Source: Salminus brasiliensis
Lineage: Eukaryota > Chordata > Actinopteri > Characiformes > Bryconidae
DNA: 64,000 nucleotides
Direction: 5' to 3'
Assembly (NCBI RefSeq): GCF_030463535.1
Contig: NC_132887.1
Coordinates: 19,015,358 to 19,079,357, forward strand
Shown: positions 59,744 through 64,000 of the stretch, in pieces
Numbering within the stretch: the first letter of the stretch is position 1
Layout of the letters: each line of letters starts with the position of its first letter
Program-made: the position numbers and the translations under genes
Notes under the pieces: generated by a model
What the model was told of the DNA's origin: nothing
The model's database searches: none
The model's input: the letters and a program-made list of their open reading frames with translations, nothing else

Positions 59744-60689
59744 CTGGAGACAAAAACAAACATACTGTTTTTTGGTTGTTTGGTTTAAAATGCTCAAATA
59801 AAATATAGGAGGATTTCAGTGGGAATATGAAACCATGGGTAAATGCAAGTAGTACTTTAATCTGTTTAAATACTTCAAATATTCATGCTATACACTACCT
59901 ATATACTAATAATCTTCATTACAGTCTCAGAAATCTATACAGAAACACATGTAGAATAAAACAGGTGTGGTTTAATTATAGTCCCACAGTTACTTCTAGC
60001 GAAGCTGTGACTGTAGGGCAGCTTGTTTTGTGTTTATCAGTATATTTAAATTATAGTCCACCCTTTTGATCCAATTTATCATCTGAATAATCACAGAGAA
60101 GGCAGGAATAGGAATATCTGTTCATATCAGAGTCAGATTTCAGAATATGAAAGAAATATCCATATTCAGTCAATATTACATTTTAAATTGGCAGTGTTTG
60201 AAAGACAGAGAGAGACTTTGAAGAGAAATAAATGTATGAATAACCCAGATTTATACAATTTGTTCCATCTAGTGTCTCATTGAGGTAGTCAGCACAGCCT
60301 GTAGTGGGTTATTTACCCAGTAAAGTGTAAAGGTTAGCATCCTGGATGTATTCTCCCCACCTACCACCAGCCACGCTCACACAACTGACCAACAACACAG
60401 AAACACTGTCCTCGTCCAGCTCAAATAAGACGTTACAAGATCAGGATGTTATGAAATAAATGTTCAGTCGGAGAACAGAGAGAGTATGAGAATAAAGAGA
60501 GTAAATACCGGCCGTGCGAGCCACTCTTCCTACACGTGGCAGCAAGAGGAAGAGAGAGGAGGAGGGAGCAGAGCGGTAAAGGCGTCGCCATGGCTACAGT
60601 TACCACTGCGATACTCCTAAACCACTACAGTTCCAGCAATACCTTGCAAATCCAACAGCTTACAGCTTTAGGTTTCTGGGTGAAATTAC
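59744..60689 (-). other. mta1-like upstream intron; possible 21-nt microexon
   Basis: No recognisable BAH or ELM2 exon. At 60509-60529 a 21-nt segment (EEWLARP in phase 0) sits between CCACGTGTAG and GTATTTAC. It could be a microexon but has a poor pyrimidine tract. A short GC-rich patch surrounds it (60505-60600). Confidence 0.35.
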
Positions 60690-61675
60690 CGTATTTACTT
60701 TAACAGTGTGTCTTGTGTCTACTAAATCTTTAAATCTAGGCTGAAAACTCATCGGTTTAGTTTAGCTTTTGGAAATGAATGTTTTCTCTTTAGATAAAGG
60801 TTGTAGGTCCATGGGTTCATGGACACAGGCAATTGTAGTATACTGAGATGCTGGAGTTGTCGTCTTGCTGCTTGCACATAATTACTCAGGTTTGTGGACG
60901 GTGGAGCAGATGGACATTAGCGTTCCCGTGTCCGTGTTACCTTCTGGCTCTCTCCTTTAAATGAGGCTGTTACAGTCAGACCTGCCGGAGCAGTCAGACA
61001 CACTATGATACTGCTCAACATTCTCTGCTCTCAATAAATCCTCTCAGAACTAACTGTGTCTCTTTACCTTCTCCGAGTAAATGGCCACCCAGCCCGACCT
61101 GCTGGAAGACTGCCCACTGAGGTCCCCTCTACTTGCGTCAGACCAGCTGCCACCTACCAATACAACCAGCAGGCCCCACCCCCACCACCACCCATGCCAG
61201 ACCAGCGGCACACCTTCCTACCACTGCTACCTGTCTAATGACCATGTTAAAACCTAAATGGACTTTTAACTATCTGCCACTATTAATATCACCACTATTA
61301 ACTATCATTACTCGCATTACTCTTACCATCACTGTCATGACTACATCAAGTTATACTATTCCATGATTATTATATTATGATTAGAACAGTTCAACAGTAT
61401 AGATTATTTAGTAACTTTTATCAATAATATATAAATAGTTCTGACCAGAGGAGGATTGGGCCCCCTTGTGAGTCTTGGTTCCTCCCTAGGTTTCTTCCTC
61501 CAGCTCTGAGGGAGGTTTTCCTTGCCACTGTCGCCGTTGGTTTGCTCACTGGGTGTCTTGGATCTTTCATGTCTTCTTATGTTTTCCTTTTTTCTGTCTT
61601 TTACTAATTACTAATTATGTAAAGCTGCTTTGTGACAACAGGTGTAAAATGTGCTATACAAATAAATCTGACTTG
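60690..61675 (+). mobile_element. LINE-type retrotransposon 3' region
   Basis: Starts with a reverse transcriptase C-terminal scrap (frame reading LKTHRFSLAFG near 60740). The common 3' UTR follows: 'gaccagaggaggattgggcc', 'ttggttcctccctaggtttc', 'gggaggttttccttgccact', 'aaagctgctttgtgacaaca' and the end 'gctatacaaataaatctgac' with a TTGACT-type tail. The middle (61080-61380) is an expanded CA/ACC/ATT-rich spacer. Dead. Confidence 0.7.
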
Positions 61676-64000
61676 ACTCAACTGGTCTATTATCGTGTGC
61701 AACGTTTTGGTGCAAATACACATAGCGTTACACACCAAATTCGGCCTTTAAACGAAAGGTAATTCTTGTTTATTAACTAGTTTCAAAACACAGCAAACTT
61801 AAGAGAACACTTCCTGCTTAAGCATGAGACGTATCTGGGGTACATGTAACAGTCCGTGTATTTGTACTGAACAGTCACAACACTGACATCACGGCCCAGT
61901 GTGTACAGTCGCACAGAGTGTTCCACCTGGAAACCTTAAGCAGCAAAGACCTTTTGGATTTGCATGGCATTGTGGGAATTGCAGCGAGTGTACAAGAATC
62001 GGTAAAAGGTAGTTTTGCAGATACTCCCCCATCCCCTCGTCTTCCTAGCTGTTGCTCATTCGCTATTAACACTCACTCTTCTTGAAGTCTTCTCAATCCC
62101 ACTTTGTTTCCTAATTATTTTACCGCATGAAAAAATGAAGCTGAATGAATTTTCAAAAGTAATTAGTCCTACTTTGTTCATATCATATCAAATGTGGATT
62201 AATATCACAAGCAACCACAAATGTTTGATTGCAACATGGCAAGCAAAACACTCCTTTGCAATCAACCAAATGCCAAACCAAAATCAAGCCAATAAATATG
62301 CATATACAAATAAATAGAATTTAACAATACTAAATCAGGTAATAATTGTACCTTTTTTCAGTTCAAAGCTATGCTTAAAAAACTCAGAGGCAAATCATTT
62401 GTCTGGGGTGACACTTCTGTGTCACACAACAAGGTCAGCGATGATATTAGGGTGCCCCAAAAAATAAATAAATAAATAAATACCACCACCCTCATTTGTC
62501 AAACCAAACTTTACTGTCCTTTCAGCACATATATATATATATATATATACACACACATCTCTCAAGATGTGAAAATAATGTGTATAAATGATCAGCCTGC
62601 AGAAGCCAAATTATAGTCGACTGTCAAATATTATATACATTAAAATGCCATTTCACATCAGCTACCCACGTACAGACTAAAGCATCGCCTCAGTGTCCCA
62701 GAGTGCATGTTTATGCATGTGTGGGGTGCCCTCTAGCACCTGTACGATATGTTTTATAAATGAGGGGCAGAATCAGGCAGAGGGTGGTTGTGGGTGAACA
62801 TCACTCGTACTCTCGGCTGATCTGTTCTGTTCTGTTCTGACTCCACTGGGGCCCTGAGGGAAAAATGAGGCCTGCAACCTGTTTTTGGTCAGCCTAGAAC
62901 TCAGCGTGATTCTCGCTGTGGCTGGTTAGACTCAGGTCCTGCAACTCTTCCAGTTAATATGAAGTAGGACCCACAGTATATGTCAGTTTCTATCCCCGTA
63001 CTTTTAGTCAACTTACTGACACAATATCAAAATTAAATGGATACTTTAAAGAATTGTAACAAATGACATTAGCCAAAATAATAACTGACCCTTCCCCAGG
63101 CTGTGCTTTAAAATGATGAGTTATTAATGTAATATGTATACAAATCAACACTCGCTCGCTCACTGTTCCCCATACTCAAAAGCTCAATATTATATTGTGC
63201 ATCATTTGCAAGTGTCAGGGAGCCAACAGGGAGACTCCCGCTACTTCTGGGAGAGGTGGGATGTCTGCTAGGGGAACAATAATGCATAAAATCTTAGGTT
63301 TGATACAATTTTCTAATCCAAGGTCCTAATTAGAATCTAATCAAGTTTGTCACATCATATTAACAGAAGTGCAAAGGTGACTGAAAAAACGGATGTGCAT
63401 AGTTCCTCACCATAGTAAAAAAAAAACCACAAATATATACAAAATAAGAAATTAACAAATTTAATAAGAAATTAAAACATTAACTTGCACTATTCCTACA
63501 TTACTGCACTATTTGAGGTTTAATATATAATCTATGAAATGTTTACATTACTATTTACACATAGACATTGCATGAGATGTGGACTGAAGTGTAGAGTGAG
63601 TGGGGAGGAAGTCTTTGGAGGGTGCAGTGTGACCGAGCTGTTGGTCACAGTTCCAGTAAGTAATCAATTTGCCTTCCAATATTTTGCAAGGTAAAATGAT
63701 TCTACAGGGCTCCAGTCTAGACTAAAGAACCTGTCCAAGAATGCGCACCTTCTAATAAAAAAAAAATAATTAATTAATTAAAAAACATTTTTGATAACAC
63801 ATAAGTCCCCCCCCCCCCCCCCCCCCACCATGAGACATCCCACAAAATGCAGCAGGTCATATTAGCTATATTTGAAAATATTAATTTTAATCCTGTAAAG
63901 GTTGTAAAAAAAATTAAATAAAAAGAGAGCACTCTGAACGATGAGAGGGATGAAAAAGAATGATAGTGCTGCTCTTTTTCTGCTCAATAGACAGCTTATT
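61676..64000. other. Presumed mta1-like intron, simple repeats, no gene
   Basis: (AAAT)n at 62460-62482, TA run at 62529-62550, poly(C) of about 19 at 63808-63826, short AT-rich patches. No exon of the BAH or ELM2 domain was found on the minus strand. Confidence 0.45.

Overview
The window is vertebrate nuclear DNA, almost certainly from a teleost fish. Coding exons are short and bounded by GT/AG introns. Most of the rest is non-coding DNA filled with typical teleost repeats: L2-type LINE 3' ends, tRNA-derived SINEs, decayed Tc1-like transposons, foldback MITEs and long CA, TA and AAT microsatellites. The fish order cannot be fixed from the sequence alone. There is no bacterial operon, CRISPR array, tRNA gene or rRNA gene.

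Two protein-coding genes are supported, both on the minus strand. (1) tmem229b: a single coding exon at 37164-37784 encodes a small multipass membrane protein. Its core is very close to mammalian TMEM229B, but its cytosolic tail carries a Gly/Ala/Arg-rich insert. A CpG-rich block at about 48.9-50.1 kb is the most likely promoter and 5' UTR, which implies an intron of roughly 11-12 kb. (2) The 3' part of an MTA-family gene, closest to mta1 (NuRD chromatin-remodelling subunit), lies between 59743 and 52080. Nine consecutive coding exons with matching phases give 382 codons plus stop: end of ELM2, SANT, GATA-type zinc finger, the first RBBP-binding region, and an unfamiliar 36-residue C-terminus in place of the usual MTA1 tail. 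The 5' exons (BAH, most of ELM2) lie beyond position 64000.

Layout: 1-36 kb is gene-poor and repeat-rich. It holds a ~1 kb 31-bp minisatellite with higher-order structure (5.85-6.85 kb), a 285-bp segment present twice 2.2 kb apart (12.98 and 15.19 kb), several foldback elements, and some possible conserved non-coding blocks. 36-50 kb is the tmem229b locus with its repeat-filled 5' intron. 50-60 kb is the 3' half of the mta1-like gene. 60-64 kb is presumed mta1 intron with a LINE remnant.

I found no undescribed multi-gene system. The points most worth a second look are the alternative mta1 C-terminus, the UG repeats on both sides of the zinc-finger exon, the expanded tmem229b tail, the minisatellite, the duplicated non-coding segment and the perfect palindromes. 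Gene identities rest on remembered family sequences, not on a search.
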